NCBI RefSeq assembly: GCF_005155025.1
Contig: NZ_CP039731.1
Location: forward strand, 434,001 to 498,000
From: Aquitalea aquatilis
GTDB taxonomy: Bacteria > Pseudomonadota > Gammaproteobacteria > Burkholderiales > Chromobacteriaceae
Length of the DNA: 64,000 nucleotides
Direction: 5' to 3'
How positions within the stretch are numbered: the stretch's first letter is position 1; the number at the start of each line of letters is the position of its first letter. The notes beneath the pieces are model-generated. The model did no database searches. It was not told the DNA's origin and saw only the letters and a program-made list of their open reading frames with translations. Made by a program: the position numbers and the translations under genes. Of the stretch, positions 48,255-57,392 are shown one piece after another.

Positions 48255-51206
48255 ATGGCCACTTTCCGTTCACGCCAGCGCGCCAGTCTGCGCCGCGATA
48301 TCAGCAGCAGCGAAACCAACTCCGCTCAGCCTGCCGCTGGCAACGCCGCAGCATCAGCCGACGGCGCGGCCAAGGGGCCCATCATCCAGAAAAAAGCGCC
48401 ATCTGCCGACGGCCCGCGCGATCCTTATTCTGCGCGCCGTCCGGCCGGCGGCCAGCCGCCACGCCAGGGCGAACGCCAGTTCCAGCAACGCGATGGTGAC
48501 CGCAAGCCATACAACCGCGACGACCGCGAGCGCAAGCCCTACCCGCCGCGTGACGGCGAAAAGCGTTTCGAACCGCGTGATGGCGAACGCAAGCCGTACA
48601 GCCGCGACGACCGTGAGCGCAAACCCTACCCGCCGCGTGACGGCGAAAAGCGTTTCGAACCGCGTGATGGCGAACGCAAGCCGTTCAACCGCGATGACCG
48701 TGAGCGCAAGCCCTACCCGCCGCGTGACGGCGAAAAGCGTTTTGAACCGCGCGATGGCGAACGCAAGCCGTACAACCGTGACGACCGTGAGCGCAAGCCC
48801 TACCCGCCGCGTGACGGCGAAAAGCGCTTCGAACCGCGCGATGGCGAACGCAAGCCGTACAACTGCGATGACCGCGAGCGCAAGCCCTATCCGCCGCGTG
48901 ATGGAGAAAAGCGTTTTGAACCGCGCGATGGTGAACGCAAGCCGTTCAACCGTGATGACCGTGAGCGCAAGCCCTACCCGCCGCGTGACGGTGAAAAGCG
49001 CTTCGAACCGCGTGATGGCGAACGCAAGCCGTACAACCGTGACGACCGAGAGCGCAAGCCCTATCCACCGCGTGAACGCGATGCTTCGGCACCGCGCAGC
49101 CTGCACCCGACCGACAGCCGTGGCGATCTGCACGAATCGCGCCGCCCGGAAGGCGAGCGCAGCTATCAGCGTGATCGCGGCCCGTCCGGCCGCAAACCGC
49201 TGAACAGCCAGCCGGATCGCCAGATCGAACACAAGCCCCATGCACCGCGTCATGTGGAACGCGATGTGCCTGCAGCGACCACGCCGACTATTCCGGCAGC
49301 GGTAGAGCAAGGCCCACGCAAGCTGTTTTCCAAACCGGCCGAGCGCAATCCGCAGCCAGCCGCACGTGATGACAGCTTCCGCCGTGAAGAAGCCCCGCGC
49401 CGTTTTGAACGCGCAGAGCAACACAGTCCGCGCAGCTACGACAAGGCACCCGTCGAGCGGGAAAACCGTTTCCGCAGCGACGATGCGGCCCCGCAGGAAC
49501 AGGCACCGCGCAAGCTGTTCTCCAAACCGGCCGCACAGCACCAGGACAGCCCGCTCGAACAGGCCGCGCGCCCGAGCGAGCGCAATGATGCCGCCAGCTA
49601 CTACGACCCGGAAATCCTGCCGGCACCGAGCGCCGAGCGGGAAAACCGCTTCCGTCGTGATGACACCGCACCAGCCGCCGCACCGCGCCGCTTCGAACGC
49701 GAAGACAAGCCGCGTGCCGAAGGCAGCCAGCGCAAACTGTTCAGCAAGCCATCCGACAGCCCGCGTGACAACAGCTTCCGCCGTGAAGACAGCCGCGAGC
49801 AGGCCCCGCGCCGTGATGCACGCGACGAACGTGGCAGCTGGAGTGATCGACCGAGCAGCCTGAAGCCATTCGACAATAATCGCCGCATGGAGCGCGACCC
49901 GCGCGCACCGCGCCAGCACGACAGCCGCCAGCATGGCGACAGCGCCAAACCGGCCTGGAGCGGCAAGCCCGCAGAGCAGTCGGTCTACGCTCTGTCCGGC
50001 CTGCGTCACAATCAGCTGGCCTTGTTCTCGCCCTGCCCGCGCGGCCTGGAAATGACCCTGGTCGCCGAGCTCAATGCGCTGGGCGCCAGCAATGTCAGCA
50101 AGGTAGACGGCGGCGTAGCATTCAATGGCGACGCCGACATCATGATGAAGGCCAACCTGCACAGCCGTACCGCCAGCCGCGTACTGCTGAAACTGGCCGA
50201 AGGCGGCTACCAGCAGGAAAGCGACATCTACCAGCTGGCCATGCAGATCGACTGGCCGCGCTGGTTCGACGTATCGCGCAGCATCAAGGTGAAAACCGAC
50301 GCCATCGGCGCACAATTGCGCAGCCTGGATTTTGTTTCGCTCAAGGTGAAAGATGCCGTGTGCGACCGCTTCCGTCAGGCCAATGCCGGCCGTCCCAATG
50401 TGGACACCCGCGAACCTGACATGCGCATCCACACCTTCCTTACCCGCGACCATGCCACCATCTATCTGGACACCAGCGGCGAGCCGCTGTTCAAGCGCGG
50501 CTGGCGCGAGGAAACCGGCGAAGCACCGCTGCGGGAAAACCTGGCCGCCGGCATCTTGCTGATTGCCGGTTACGATGGCAGCCAGCCCTTGCTGGACCCG
50601 ATGTGTGGCAGCGGCACCTTCCTGGTGGAAGCCGCCGACATCGCCCTCAAGCGTGCGCCGGGCCGCAAACGCCGCTTCGGCTTCCAGCGCCTGCGCGAAT
50701 TCGATGCCCTGTCCTGGGAAGCCCTGCTGAGCGAAGCCCGCGCGGCCGAGCTGCCGGTGCGCGATCTGGCCATCAAGGGCAGCGACCGCGCCCGCAACAT
50801 GCTACCCATTGCCCGTGCCAACCTGCAACGCGCCGGCCTGGTCGATGCCATCGAACTGCAGGCACAGGACATTCTGGAAGCACGCCCGTTTGCCGACAGC
50901 GGCTTTATCGTCACCAACCCGCCCTATGGCGTGCGCATGGATGAGCAGGACGCGCTGGCCGAGCTATACCCGCAGCTGGGCGACTGGCTGAAAGCGTATT
51001 TTGCCGGCTGGACCGCCCACTTCTTCAGCGGCGACCTGCGCCTGTCCGACATGATTCACCTGTCGGTCAAACGCCGCACTCCGCTGTTCAACGGCTCGCT
51101 GCCCTGCCGCCTGTTTGCCATTCCCATGGTGGCCGGCAGCGCCCGCCGCGAAAAACCGGCGGCAGATGCAGATAACGCTGCCGATGAAGGGAACGCTGCC
51201 GAGTAA
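48255..51206 (+). CDS. rlmL: RlmL-type 23S rRNA methyltransferase with a long Arg-rich repetitive N-terminal extension
   Basis: A 983-residue protein. Residues from about 577 to 965 form a THUMP plus N6-adenine/N2-guanine methyltransferase like the RlmL half of E. coli RlmKL (SPCPRGLEMTLVAEL start, SAM motif DPMCGSGTFL near 781, catalytic NPPYGVRMD near 887), which methylates G2445 of 23S rRNA. Before it lie about 575 disordered residues rich in Arg, Asp, Glu, Lys and Pro, with seven 29-residue tandem repeats (79-273) and three KLFSKP motifs (about 355, 419, 493). The start at 48255 has AAGGA upstream. Normal family members are about 380-400 residues, so the extension more than doubles the protein. 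It is in frame with no stops, so it is probably translated. Confidence 0.85.
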   Translation: MATFRSRQRASLRRDISSSETNSAQPAAGNAAASADGAAKGPIIQKKAPSADGPRDPYSARRPAGGQPPRQGERQFQQRDGDRKPYNRDDRERKPYPPRDGEKRFEPRDGERKPYSRDDRERKPYPPRDGEKRFEPRDGERKPFNRDDRERKPYPPRDGEKRFEPRDGERKPYNRDDRERKPYPPRDGEKRFEPRDGERKPYNCDDRERKPYPPRDGEKRFEPRDGERKPFNRDDRERKPYPPRDGEKRFEPRDGERKPYNRDDRERKPYPPRERDASAPRSLHPTDSRGDLHESRRPEGERSYQRDRGPSGRKPLNSQPDRQIEHKPHAPRHVERDVPAATTPTIPAAVEQGPRKLFSKPAERNPQPAARDDSFRREEAPRRFERAEQHSPRSYDKAPVERENRFRSDDAAPQEQAPRKLFSKPAAQHQDSPLEQAARPSERNDAASYYDPEILPAPSAERENRFRRDDTAPAAAPRRFEREDKPRAEGSQRKLFSKPSDSPRDNSFRREDSREQAPRRDARDERGSWSDRPSSLKPFDNNRRMERDPRAPRQHDSRQHGDSAKPAWSGKPAEQSVYALSGLRHNQLALFSPCPRGLEMTLVAELNALGASNVSKVDGGVAFNGDADIMMKANLHSRTASRVLLKLAEGGYQQESDIYQLAMQIDWPRWFDVSRSIKVKTDAIGAQLRSLDFVSLKVKDAVCDRFRQANAGRPNVDTREPDMRIHTFLTRDHATIYLDTSGEPLFKRGWREETGEAPLRENLAAGILLIAGYDGSQPLLDPMCGSGTFLVEAADIALKRAPGRKRRFGFQRLREFDALSWEALLSEARAAELPVRDLAIKGSDRARNMLPIARANLQRAGLVDAIELQAQDILEARPFADSGFIVTNPPYGVRMDEQDALAELYPQLGDWLKAYFAGWTAHFFSGDLRLSDMIHLSVKRRTPLFNGSLPCRLFAIPMVAGSARREKPAADADNAADEGNAAE
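48489..49073 (+). repeat. Seven tandem 87-bp in-frame repeats
   Basis: Units start at 48489, 48576, 48663, 48750, 48837, 48924 and 49011; the last is truncated after 63 bp. Each encodes 29 residues built from RDGERKPYNRDD, RERKPYPP and RDGEKRFEP. Protein differences are few (Tyr/Phe, Asn/Ser, one Arg to Cys in unit 5), while third-position changes are scattered, which shows selection on the protein. The repeats should vary in copy number between strains. Confidence 0.95.
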
Positions 51207-51223
51207 TCCCCTGCGGCATGCGT

Positions 51224-51260
51224 GATAAACAAGGCCCGGCATTGCCGGGCCTTGTTTATC
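51224..51260. terminator. Long perfect hairpin, bidirectional terminator
   Basis: A 17-bp perfect stem (51224-51240 with 51244-51260) around a three-base loop, with A/T-rich outer ends, between the converging rlmL-like and EamA genes. Confidence 0.85.
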
Positions 51261-51299
51261 TTCCTGTATTTACCGTGTAACCGGTTTTACAGCGCCAGA

Positions 51300-52256
51300 T
51301 CACGCATCCTGGCGTGCTGCTTCGGCATGCCACTGGACAAGATACCCGCCAAACACAATAAGACAGATACCTAGCAGCTCGAATGCGCGAGGCATGTGCG
51401 CATCAAGCGCATAACCGTAGGCCAGAGCAAAAATGGTCTCCAGACAAAGCACTCTCCCGGCCACGATGCTGGAAATATGGCGTGACGACACATTCCACAG
51501 CCACATTGCCAGATAAGACACAAAGACACCCAAAAACACGACACCAAGCGTGAAGGCGATTAATCTGTCGGCAGAATAGGCTTTGAACACCGATATATCA
51601 TACCCAGCAAATACCAGAGCACATAGCGAAAACAGAATGCTTTGCCATAATGCGCAAATACCCAACAACCCAGCCCAGCGCAATGAAGAAATACCAATAT
51701 TCGACTTAAGAAAGCTGGCATTGGCAATGCAATATATTGTAAGCAACGACAAAGCAATCAACGAAAAACCGATACCGCGAACATGGTCGCCATCAAGCGA
51801 CAGGCCTGATGAATTATTCACATTCAAATAATTAATCAATATAATTCCAAAAACAATCAATCCCATACCAGGCAGCAAACCGAGCAGCGACTGTCTCTTG
51901 TCTTGAAACGCAGCAAGCAGGATAACAGATACGGGTAACAATCCAATAATCAGCGCAGGATAGACGAAGCCACTATATTTGATACCCAAGGTCAAAAAAA
52001 GATAATAGCCCACATTGCCACAGAATGAGATTGCATTTCCCGCCATGAAAATGGGCAAGGAGATTTTTACATTACCCAAACCCAATAGCAGTAAAATAAC
52101 AATCGAAGTAATGCCATATATTGCATAACGAAAAACGGTGATCAACTCCGAGGGAAAATCATGCAGGGCATACGGAACAATAAAAGCCGCTCCCCACAAG
52201 GCATTTGCGCCAACACCTAGCGCCACATAAAAATTCGCATTCATATCACGGGCCAT
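51300..52256 (-). CDS. EamA/DMT-family transporter
   Basis: A 318-residue inner-membrane protein with ten predicted helices in two EamA repeats (about 10-140 and 165-305). The first helix has the GANALWGAAFIVPYAL pattern usual for EamA exporters. GGAG upstream supports the ATG at 52256; 14 upstream codons are unsupported. Base composition is clearly more AT-rich than its neighbours, including codons such as ATA and AAT, and the 5' flank is also AT-rich, which suggests recent acquisition. Substrate unknown. Confidence 0.85.
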   Translation of the reverse strand: MARDMNANFYVALGVGANALWGAAFIVPYALHDFPSELITVFRYAIYGITSIVILLLLGLGNVKISLPIFMAGNAISFCGNVGYYLFLTLGIKYSGFVYPALIIGLLPVSVILLAAFQDKRQSLLGLLPGMGLIVFGIILINYLNVNNSSGLSLDGDHVRGIGFSLIALSLLTIYCIANASFLKSNIGISSLRWAGLLGICALWQSILFSLCALVFAGYDISVFKAYSADRLIAFTLGVVFLGVFVSYLAMWLWNVSSRHISSIVAGRVLCLETIFALAYGYALDAHMPRAFELLGICLIVFGGYLVQWHAEAARQDA

Positions 52257-52459
52257 GGCACAAACTCCAAAAATAGAATGGCAGAATACCCATCTCAAAA
52301 TTAATAAAAACGCAACTTTGAAATATTACGATCACCACCCCATTCCAATTATCCCAACGACCACTTAATTGCAATAGCATTTTTCCCAAAAACAAACTAT
52401 CAAGAAAATAGCTGTCACTACAGACAGAACACCACTACCACCAACACCTCGACACCACC

Positions 52460-53065
52460 ATGCAAACATCTTTCATTTCCGCCACGGTCTTGCTGATTCT
52501 GATTACCGATCCGCTGGGGAATATCCCGCTGTTCATCAGCGCGCTCAAACAAGTCAAACCGGAACGGCGTAAAAAGGTGGTCTATCGCGAATGCCTGATC
52601 GCTTTTCTGGTCTTGCTGACCTTCATGTTCTTTGGCCGCAATTTTCTGGACGTGATGCACCTGACTGATCAGTCGATGCAGGTAGCTGGCGGGGTGATCC
52701 TGTTTCTGATTGCGCTGAAGATGATTTTCCCCAGCGAGGGCGGTAGCGTGTTCGGCAGCGACAAGATGCATGGCGAGCCCTTCATCGTGCCGATTGCCAT
52801 TCCGCTGATTGCCGGCCCCTCGGCCATGGCCACGGTGTTGCTGATGTCCACCCGCGAGCCGGCGCGCATGCTGGAGTGGATAGGCGCACTCACCATCTGC
52901 ATGCTGGTTACTACCGTGGTGTTCCTGTTTTCCGGGCGGCTGCAAAAACTGCTGGGCGAGCAAGCGATTACCGCGCTGGAACGGTTGATGGGCCTGGTGC
53001 TGACGGCCATTTCCATTGAGATGCTGCTCAGCGGCGTCGCTTCCTATATCCGCCAGTTCCACTGA
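52460..53065 (+). CDS. yhgN: MarC-family integral membrane protein, YhgN type
   Basis: A 201-residue protein with six predicted helices, closely similar to E. coli YhgN: LLILITDPLGNIPLFISAL at residues 11-29, GGVILFLIALKMIFP (about 77-91), EPFIVPIAIPLIAGPSAMAT (about 105-124) and ERLMGL near the end. The MarC family has no proven transport substrate. It lies 10 bp from the end of the converging KfrA-like gene. Confidence 0.9.
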   Translation: MQTSFISATVLLILITDPLGNIPLFISALKQVKPERRKKVVYRECLIAFLVLLTFMFFGRNFLDVMHLTDQSMQVAGGVILFLIALKMIFPSEGGSVFGSDKMHGEPFIVPIAIPLIAGPSAMATVLLMSTREPARMLEWIGALTICMLVTTVVFLFSGRLQKLLGEQAITALERLMGLVLTAISIEMLLSGVASYIRQFH

Positions 53066-53075
53066 GCCTGAGCGG

Positions 53076-54071
53076 CTAGCGGGCCTTCCATATTTGATCC
53101 GCCTGCTCCGCATCGGCAGACGACAGCTGGCCGGGCAGGCTGGGACTGAAGGCCACCGTTTTCAGGCGCTCCAGACGCTCCGCCTGCTCTTCCGGTGTCG
53201 CCAGCTGTATCTGCTTGAGTTGCTGCAGTTGCTGGCGCAAATTAGCCACCGCACGATAGGCGCTTTCCTTGTCCGAACGCAGCGTGCGCAGCTCTTCCTG
53301 CATTTGCTCCAGCTTGTGCTGCAGCTCGTCCACTGTTTCCTGGGCTTGCCGGTGCAGCTGTTGCGCCTGAGCGGCCTCTTGCTCCGACTGCGTCAGTCGG
53401 CTGCGCAAGGCATCCACTTCCTGTTGCAATGCCGGCACCCGCTCATCCTGCAACGCTAGCAGCGGGAGCGGCGTTGCAGCGCTCTGCGCTTGCTCGCGCA
53501 TCTGGTGCAAAGCCTGCTCAGCCTCCGCCCAACCTTGGCGCGCGTCATCCAGCTGTTGCTGCAGCTGCAGTACCCGCTCATCCTGCAGCACGTCGCGCAC
53601 GCCCCCCGTAAGCGGACTCACGTTGGGCTGCTGTTGCTGTGCATTGAGCCCCAGCACCTTGCTCAAATGCTGCCGCAGCGCATCCAGCTCCTGTGCCTGT
53701 TGCTCACATAACAAGGCCAGATCGTGTTGCTCGGCCAGCCATTCTTGCCGGTCATTCTCCCAGGCTGCCTGTGCCGACTGCAGATACTGATTGGCCAACT
53801 GTCGCGCCTGTTGCCAGGTGCGGTCGAGGACAAGCCCGGCAATCTCCTTGAATTCGGCAGGCAGATCCTGCGGCAGCGGGGCCATATGGGCGCGCTGGCT
53901 CATCCGCCATTCCATGAACACCTGGCTGGTAACATTCATATCCACCCCTGCCAGCCTGCTGACTTCATCCAGTAGCGGAAAGCATTGCTGGTCGTTTTGC
54001 TGGTACAGCAGAGAAGCAAGGCTCTGGATACGTTCACGTACATCCGCAGGAATGCATGCTGCCTGACTCAT
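53076..54071 (-). CDS. KfrA-like DNA-binding coiled-coil protein
   Basis: A 331-residue protein. The N-terminal about 120 residues resemble the KfrA N-terminal DNA-binding domain (DVRERIQSLASLLY, then FPLLDEVSRLAGVDMNVTSQVFMEWR, a helix-turn-helix-like segment). From about 85 to 310 the sequence is almost entirely long Gln/Glu/Leu-rich coiled coil. KfrA proteins were first described on IncP plasmids as regulators and segregation helpers; chromosomal homologues are common in Beta- and Gammaproteobacteria and poorly understood. A strong AAGGAAAA ribosome site precedes the ATG. Low-complexity Gln tracts may be tolerated in the coil. Confidence 0.75.
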   Translation of the reverse strand: MSQAACIPADVRERIQSLASLLYQQNDQQCFPLLDEVSRLAGVDMNVTSQVFMEWRMSQRAHMAPLPQDLPAEFKEIAGLVLDRTWQQARQLANQYLQSAQAAWENDRQEWLAEQHDLALLCEQQAQELDALRQHLSKVLGLNAQQQQPNVSPLTGGVRDVLQDERVLQLQQQLDDARQGWAEAEQALHQMREQAQSAATPLPLLALQDERVPALQQEVDALRSRLTQSEQEAAQAQQLHRQAQETVDELQHKLEQMQEELRTLRSDKESAYRAVANLRQQLQQLKQIQLATPEEQAERLERLKTVAFSPSLPGQLSSADAEQADQIWKAR

Positions 54072-54213
54072 GAAATTTTCCTTTTTTTTGACAACACATC
54101 TGGCTCACCTGCAGTGGCGCACGCTGCGGCATGTAAAGCACACTCGTCGGCCACGGCCCGGTGAACATCGCCAGTTCATCGCCTGGATGAATACTGGACG
54201 CTGGGGTGTTCAT
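54034..54213 (-). CDS. Possible small upstream ORF overlapping the KfrA-like start
   Basis: A 59-codon frame (MNTPASSIHPGDELAMF...) covers the leader of the KfrA-like gene and ends 38 bases inside it. The first 35 codons have GC-rich third positions like real genes here, but no clear ribosome site precedes its ATG and I recognise no family. It could be a leader peptide that couples translation, or noise. Only its position and codon pattern support it. Confidence 0.25.
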   Translation of the reverse strand: MNTPASSIHPGDELAMFTGPWPTSVLYMPQRAPLQVSQMCCQKKGKFHESGSMHSCGCT

Positions 54214-54563
54214 CTTGCCATTTGAATAAACAATTGAGAATAACAGCAATAAATATCCGTAGCGAACAACCGCAACTGCCAAGTAGTGCTGCACCCGGCC
54301 GGAATCTGCCGCTCACTTAGAACAGCCAGCAAAAACCCTGCTGCTGCGTTGCAACCTCCTAGCCCTACCCTTGTGCTGTCTGCGTCGGTGGGCCTTGTAT
54401 CAGGGACGCGATGCTATGTTGTTAGCCGCTCCTGGCACACCAGCTTAGGGATATCAGCAATTAGCCTATAACCAATCGCTTGCTAGGATTCGACCTATAA
54501 CAGGACCCCATAGAGTCCGACACAATGCTCGATATCCGACTATCTGCGAACAAGAGACCAGAC
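54072..54563. other. Divergent intergenic region between the KfrA-like gene and dctA
   Basis: 492 bp. Apart from the doubtful 59-codon frame at 54034-54213, no gene is supported. Near dctA, two copies of CCTATAAC (54465-54472 and 54494-54501, 29 bp apart, about three helical turns) could be binding sites. A TGGCAC at about 54433 is reminiscent of a sigma-54 -24 box, but the -12 GC is not at the right distance, so I do not call it. Confidence 0.45.
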
Positions 54564-55862
54564 ATGCAAGCCAGAACACCGCTTTACTCACGCCTGTACT
54601 TTCAGGTGTTGGTTGCCATTACCATCGGCGTCTTGATGGGTGCCTTCTATCCGGAGGCCGCCGCCAAGATGAAACCGCTGGGCGACGCCTTCATCAAGCT
54701 GATCAAGATGATGATTGCGCCCATCATTTTCTCTACCGTGGTGGTGGGGATTGCCAAGATGGGCGACATGAAGGAAGTGGGCCGTGTCGGCATCAAGGCA
54801 CTGCTGTACTTTGAAGTGGTCACCACGCTGGCGCTGGTGATCGGCCTGGTGGTGGTGAACCTGCTGCAGCCGGGTGCCGGCCTGAACGTGGACCCGCACA
54901 CGCTGGACGCCAAATCGGTAGCCAAGTTTGCCGCTGGTGCCAAGGACATGAACACCGTGGACTTCATGCTGCACATCATCCCGGATACCGTGGTGGGCGC
55001 ATTTGCGACTGGTGAAATCCTGCAGGTGCTGCTGTTCTCGGTATTGCTGGGCCTGGCGCTGACCCGCATGGGCAGCAGCGGCAAAACCGTGATTGCCATG
55101 CTGGACGAGTTTTCCCACGCCCTGTTCGGCGTGATCAACATGCTGATGAAGCTGGCCCCTATCGGTGCTTTTGGTGCCATGGCCTTTACCATCGGCAAGT
55201 ATGGCGTGGGCTCGCTCAAGCAGCTGGGCTTTTTGATGGCCTGTGTCTACCTGACCTGCTTTGCCTTCGTCTTCATCGTGCTGGGTGCCATTGCCCGCTT
55301 CAACGGCTTCAGCATTTTCAAATTCCTCGCCTTCATCAAGGAAGAAATCGTGCTGGTGCTGGGTACTTCGTCTTCCGAATCCGCCCTGCCGGGCATGATG
55401 AAGAAGATGGAACACCTGGGCTGCGCCAAACCGGTAGTGGGCATGGTGATTCCCACCGGCTATTCCTTCAACCTGGACGGTACTTCCATCTACCTGACCA
55501 TGGCCGCCATCTTCATTGCCCAGGCCACCAATGTGCAGCTGAGCCTGGGTGAAGAGCTGGGCATCATCGGCGTATTGCTGCTCACCTCCAAGGGCGCGGC
55601 GGCAGTAACCGGCGGCGGCTTCATCACCCTGGCCGCCACCCTGGCCACCCTGGGCGGCAAGCTGCCGGTGGAAGGCCTGGCACTGCTGATCGGCGTGGAC
55701 CGCTTCATGTCCGAAGCCCGCGCCATCACCAACCTGATCGGCAACGGCGTGGCCACTGTGGTAGTGGCCAAGTGGGAAAAAGCACTGGATACCGAGCGCA
55801 TGCAGCGTGTGCTGAACGGTGAAGTGCTGCCCGAGGTGGAAGCCGTACCGGCCAAGCACTAA
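54564..55862 (+). CDS. dctA: C4-dicarboxylate/proton symporter DctA
   Basis: A 432-residue dicarboxylate/amino acid:cation symporter (DAACS) that takes up succinate, fumarate and malate. Strongly similar to E. coli Dct[17 protein letters not shown] in helix 1, [19 protein letters not shown], the serine-rich re-entrant loop [13 protein letters not shown] (about 278-290), [15 protein letters not shown] (about 307-321) and [17 protein letters not shown]. An upstream in-frame ATG at 54525 would add 13 residues; [14 protein letters not shown] aligns with the family start. No dctB/dctD two-component genes are adjacent. Confidence 0.95.
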   Translation: MQARTPLYSRLYFQVLVAITIGVLMGAFYPEAAAKMKPLGDAFIKLIKMMIAPIIFSTVVVGIAKMGDMKEVGRVGIKALLYFEVVTTLALVIGLVVVNLLQPGAGLNVDPHTLDAKSVAKFAAGAKDMNTVDFMLHIIPDTVVGAFATGEILQVLLFSVLLGLALTRMGSSGKTVIAMLDEFSHALFGVINMLMKLAPIGAFGAMAFTIGKYGVGSLKQLGFLMACVYLTCFAFVFIVLGAIARFNGFSIFKFLAFIKEEIVLVLGTSSSESALPGMMKKMEHLGCAKPVVGMVIPTGYSFNLDGTSIYLTMAAIFIAQATNVQLSLGEELGIIGVLLLTSKGAAAVTGGGFITLAATLATLGGKLPVEGLALLIGVDRFMSEARAITNLIGNGVATVVVAKWEKALDTERMQRVLNGEVLPEVEAVPAKH

Positions 55863-55894
55863 GACCCTCTAAGCCAACCCCCTTTCAGTCAGTC

Positions 55895-56812
55895 TTACAG
55901 CCCGTCACCTGACGGGCTATTTTTTTGCTCTGCAAAAAATTCCACCAGATGATCGACGAATACCCGCACCTTGCCCGGCACATGCCGGCGTACCGGATAC
56001 ACCGCCGACACATCCAGACACACCCATTGGTAGTCCGGCAGGATGACTTGCAGCCGCCCATCGGCCAGCGCCTGCTGCAACAGGAATTCCGGCTGACGGA
56101 TGATGCCCATGCCCTGAATGGCGGCATTGGTGAGGATGTCGCCATTATTGGCGCGCAAACCGCCCTTCACCTTGACCCGGCCGCTGCTGCCATCCGGCGC
56201 TTGGTACTCCCACAGCGTGGGCTGGCTGGTCAGGGTGTACAGCAGGCAATCGTGCCCGGCCAGCTCGTCCGGGTGCTGCGGCACCCCGCGCCGCAATAGA
56301 TAGTCGGGCGCTGCGCACAGCCGGTCGCGCACTTTGGCCAGCGGCCGCGCAATCAGCGAGGAATCCGCCAGATTGGACACACGAATGGCCAGGTCAAAGC
56401 CCTCTTCCACCAGGTCGACCTTGCGGTCGTTCAGCGACAGCTCCACTTCCACCTGCGGATGCTGGCGCTGGAAACCGGCAATGGCACTACCCAGAAAGCG
56501 CATGCCGAACGACACCGGTGCGGTTACCCGTAACCGGCCGCTGGCCTTGCTGGCCCCTTGCGACAGCAGTGCATCCAGATCCTCCAGCTCGGCCAGCAGC
56601 GCCCCGCCCTGTGCCAGATAGGTTTCGCCCGCTTCGGTCAGTGACAGCCGGCGCGTGGTGCGATGCATCAGCCGCACGCCCAGCCGTGTTTCCAGTGCCG
56701 ACACCAGCTTGGTCACCATGGCGCGCGACAGGTCGAGCCGGTCTGCCGCAGCGGCAAAGCTGCCTTGTTCGGCGACGGTGACAAAGGCGCGGATTTCAGA
56801 AAACCTGTCCAT
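55895..56812 (-). CDS. LysR-family transcriptional regulator
   Basis: A 305-residue regulator with the typical N-terminal winged HTH (MDRFSEIRAFVTVAEQGSFAAAADRL, HTH about residues 16-37; ALETRLGVRLMHRTTRRLSLTEAG) and a C-terminal effector domain of the CrgA/DhcR-like subgroup (VSFGMRFL, LIARPLAKVRDRLCAAPDYL). The ATG at 56812 is preceded by GGTGAG; a GTG four codons earlier is possible. It is divergent from the DoxX gene with 131 bp between, so DoxX may be its target. Confidence 0.9.
   Translation of the reverse strand: MDRFSEIRAFVTVAEQGSFAAAADRLDLSRAMVTKLVSALETRLGVRLMHRTTRRLSLTEAGETYLAQGGALLAELEDLDALLSQGASKASGRLRVTAPVSFGMRFLGSAIAGFQRQHPQVEVELSLNDRKVDLVEEGFDLAIRVSNLADSSLIARPLAKVRDRLCAAPDYLLRRGVPQHPDELAGHDCLLYTLTSQPTLWEYQAPDGSSGRVKVKGGLRANNGDILTNAAIQGMGIIRQPEFLLQQALADGRLQVILPDYQWVCLDVSAVYPVRRHVPGKVRVFVDHLVEFFAEQKNSPSGDGL
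55898..55926 (+). terminator. Rho-independent terminator of dctA
   Basis: A 9-10-bp stem (55899-55907 with 55910-55918; effective loop of four) followed by a run of seven T residues, overlapping the end of the converging LysR gene. Confidence 0.9.
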
Positions 56813-56943
56813 ATAATTTCTCACCAGTAAACAATATCTTCATTTATAGCATATTTATTCAATCGAACGCCCATGGTCAAATACTCCCACAGCACACGCC
56901 CAGCCAATGATGGCCAGCGGCGCACCCTTACAGGAGCCTTACC

Positions 56944-57336
56944 ATGCATACCACCTCTCCCGCTTTGTCCGCCCTCATCCTGCGCGTTTCGCTGGGCCTG
57001 ATGTATCTGGCACATGGTGCCACCAAGCTGTTCGTGTTCGGCCCGGCCGGCACCGCCCAGTTTTTCTCCAGCCTGGGCCTGCCCGGCTTCGTTGGCTACC
57101 TGTCGATGGCGGCTGAACTGGCAGGCGGCCTGCTGCTGATTGTCGGCTTCAAGGCTCGCTGGATCGCACTGGCACTGGTGCCGCTGCTGGCCGGTACCAT
57201 CGTTTTGGTACACGGTGCCAATGGCTGGATGTTCACCAACCAGGGCGGCGGCTGGGAATACTCTGCTTTCCTGATCACCAGCTCGCTGGCCCTGTTCCTG
57301 CTGGGCGACAAACCGGCCGGCCAGCAACAAGCCTGA
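56944..57336 (+). CDS. DoxX-family membrane protein
   Basis: A 130-residue protein with four predicted helices (about 9-27, 48-67, 72-91, 107-123) and the family pattern LGLMYLAHGATKLFVFG at the start. DoxX proteins take varied roles, including redox and thiol stress complexes in mycobacteria. Preceded by AGGAG. Divergent LysR gene and its own strong terminator make this a stand-alone regulated unit. Confidence 0.85.
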   Translation: MHTTSPALSALILRVSLGLMYLAHGATKLFVFGPAGTAQFFSSLGLPGFVGYLSMAAELAGGLLLIVGFKARWIALALVPLLAGTIVLVHGANGWMFTNQGGGWEYSAFLITSSLALFLLGDKPAGQQQA

Positions 57337-57354
57337 TCCATCCGCCAACAAACA

Positions 57355-57392
57355 GGGGGCGATGCGCCAGACACGGCGCATCGCCCCTTTTT
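57355..57392 (+). terminator. Rho-independent terminator of the DoxX gene
   Basis: A 13-bp perfect stem (57356-57368 with 57375-57387), six-base loop, then five T residues. Confidence 0.93.

Noticed and set aside
48489-49073. Regular repeat array that could be mistaken for a CRISPR
   Set aside because: Units are 87 bp, contiguous without spacers, in frame and coding.
48354-50453. 699-codon open frame opposite the repeat-rich part of the rlmL-like gene
   Set aside because: It mirrors the 87-bp repeats on the other strand, has no ribosome site, and synonymous changes in the repeats preserve the plus-strand protein, not this one.
54430-54450. TGGCAC stretch upstream of dctA resembling a sigma-54 promoter
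   Set aside because: The GC of the -12 element is not at the required distance, and no dctBD genes are nearby.
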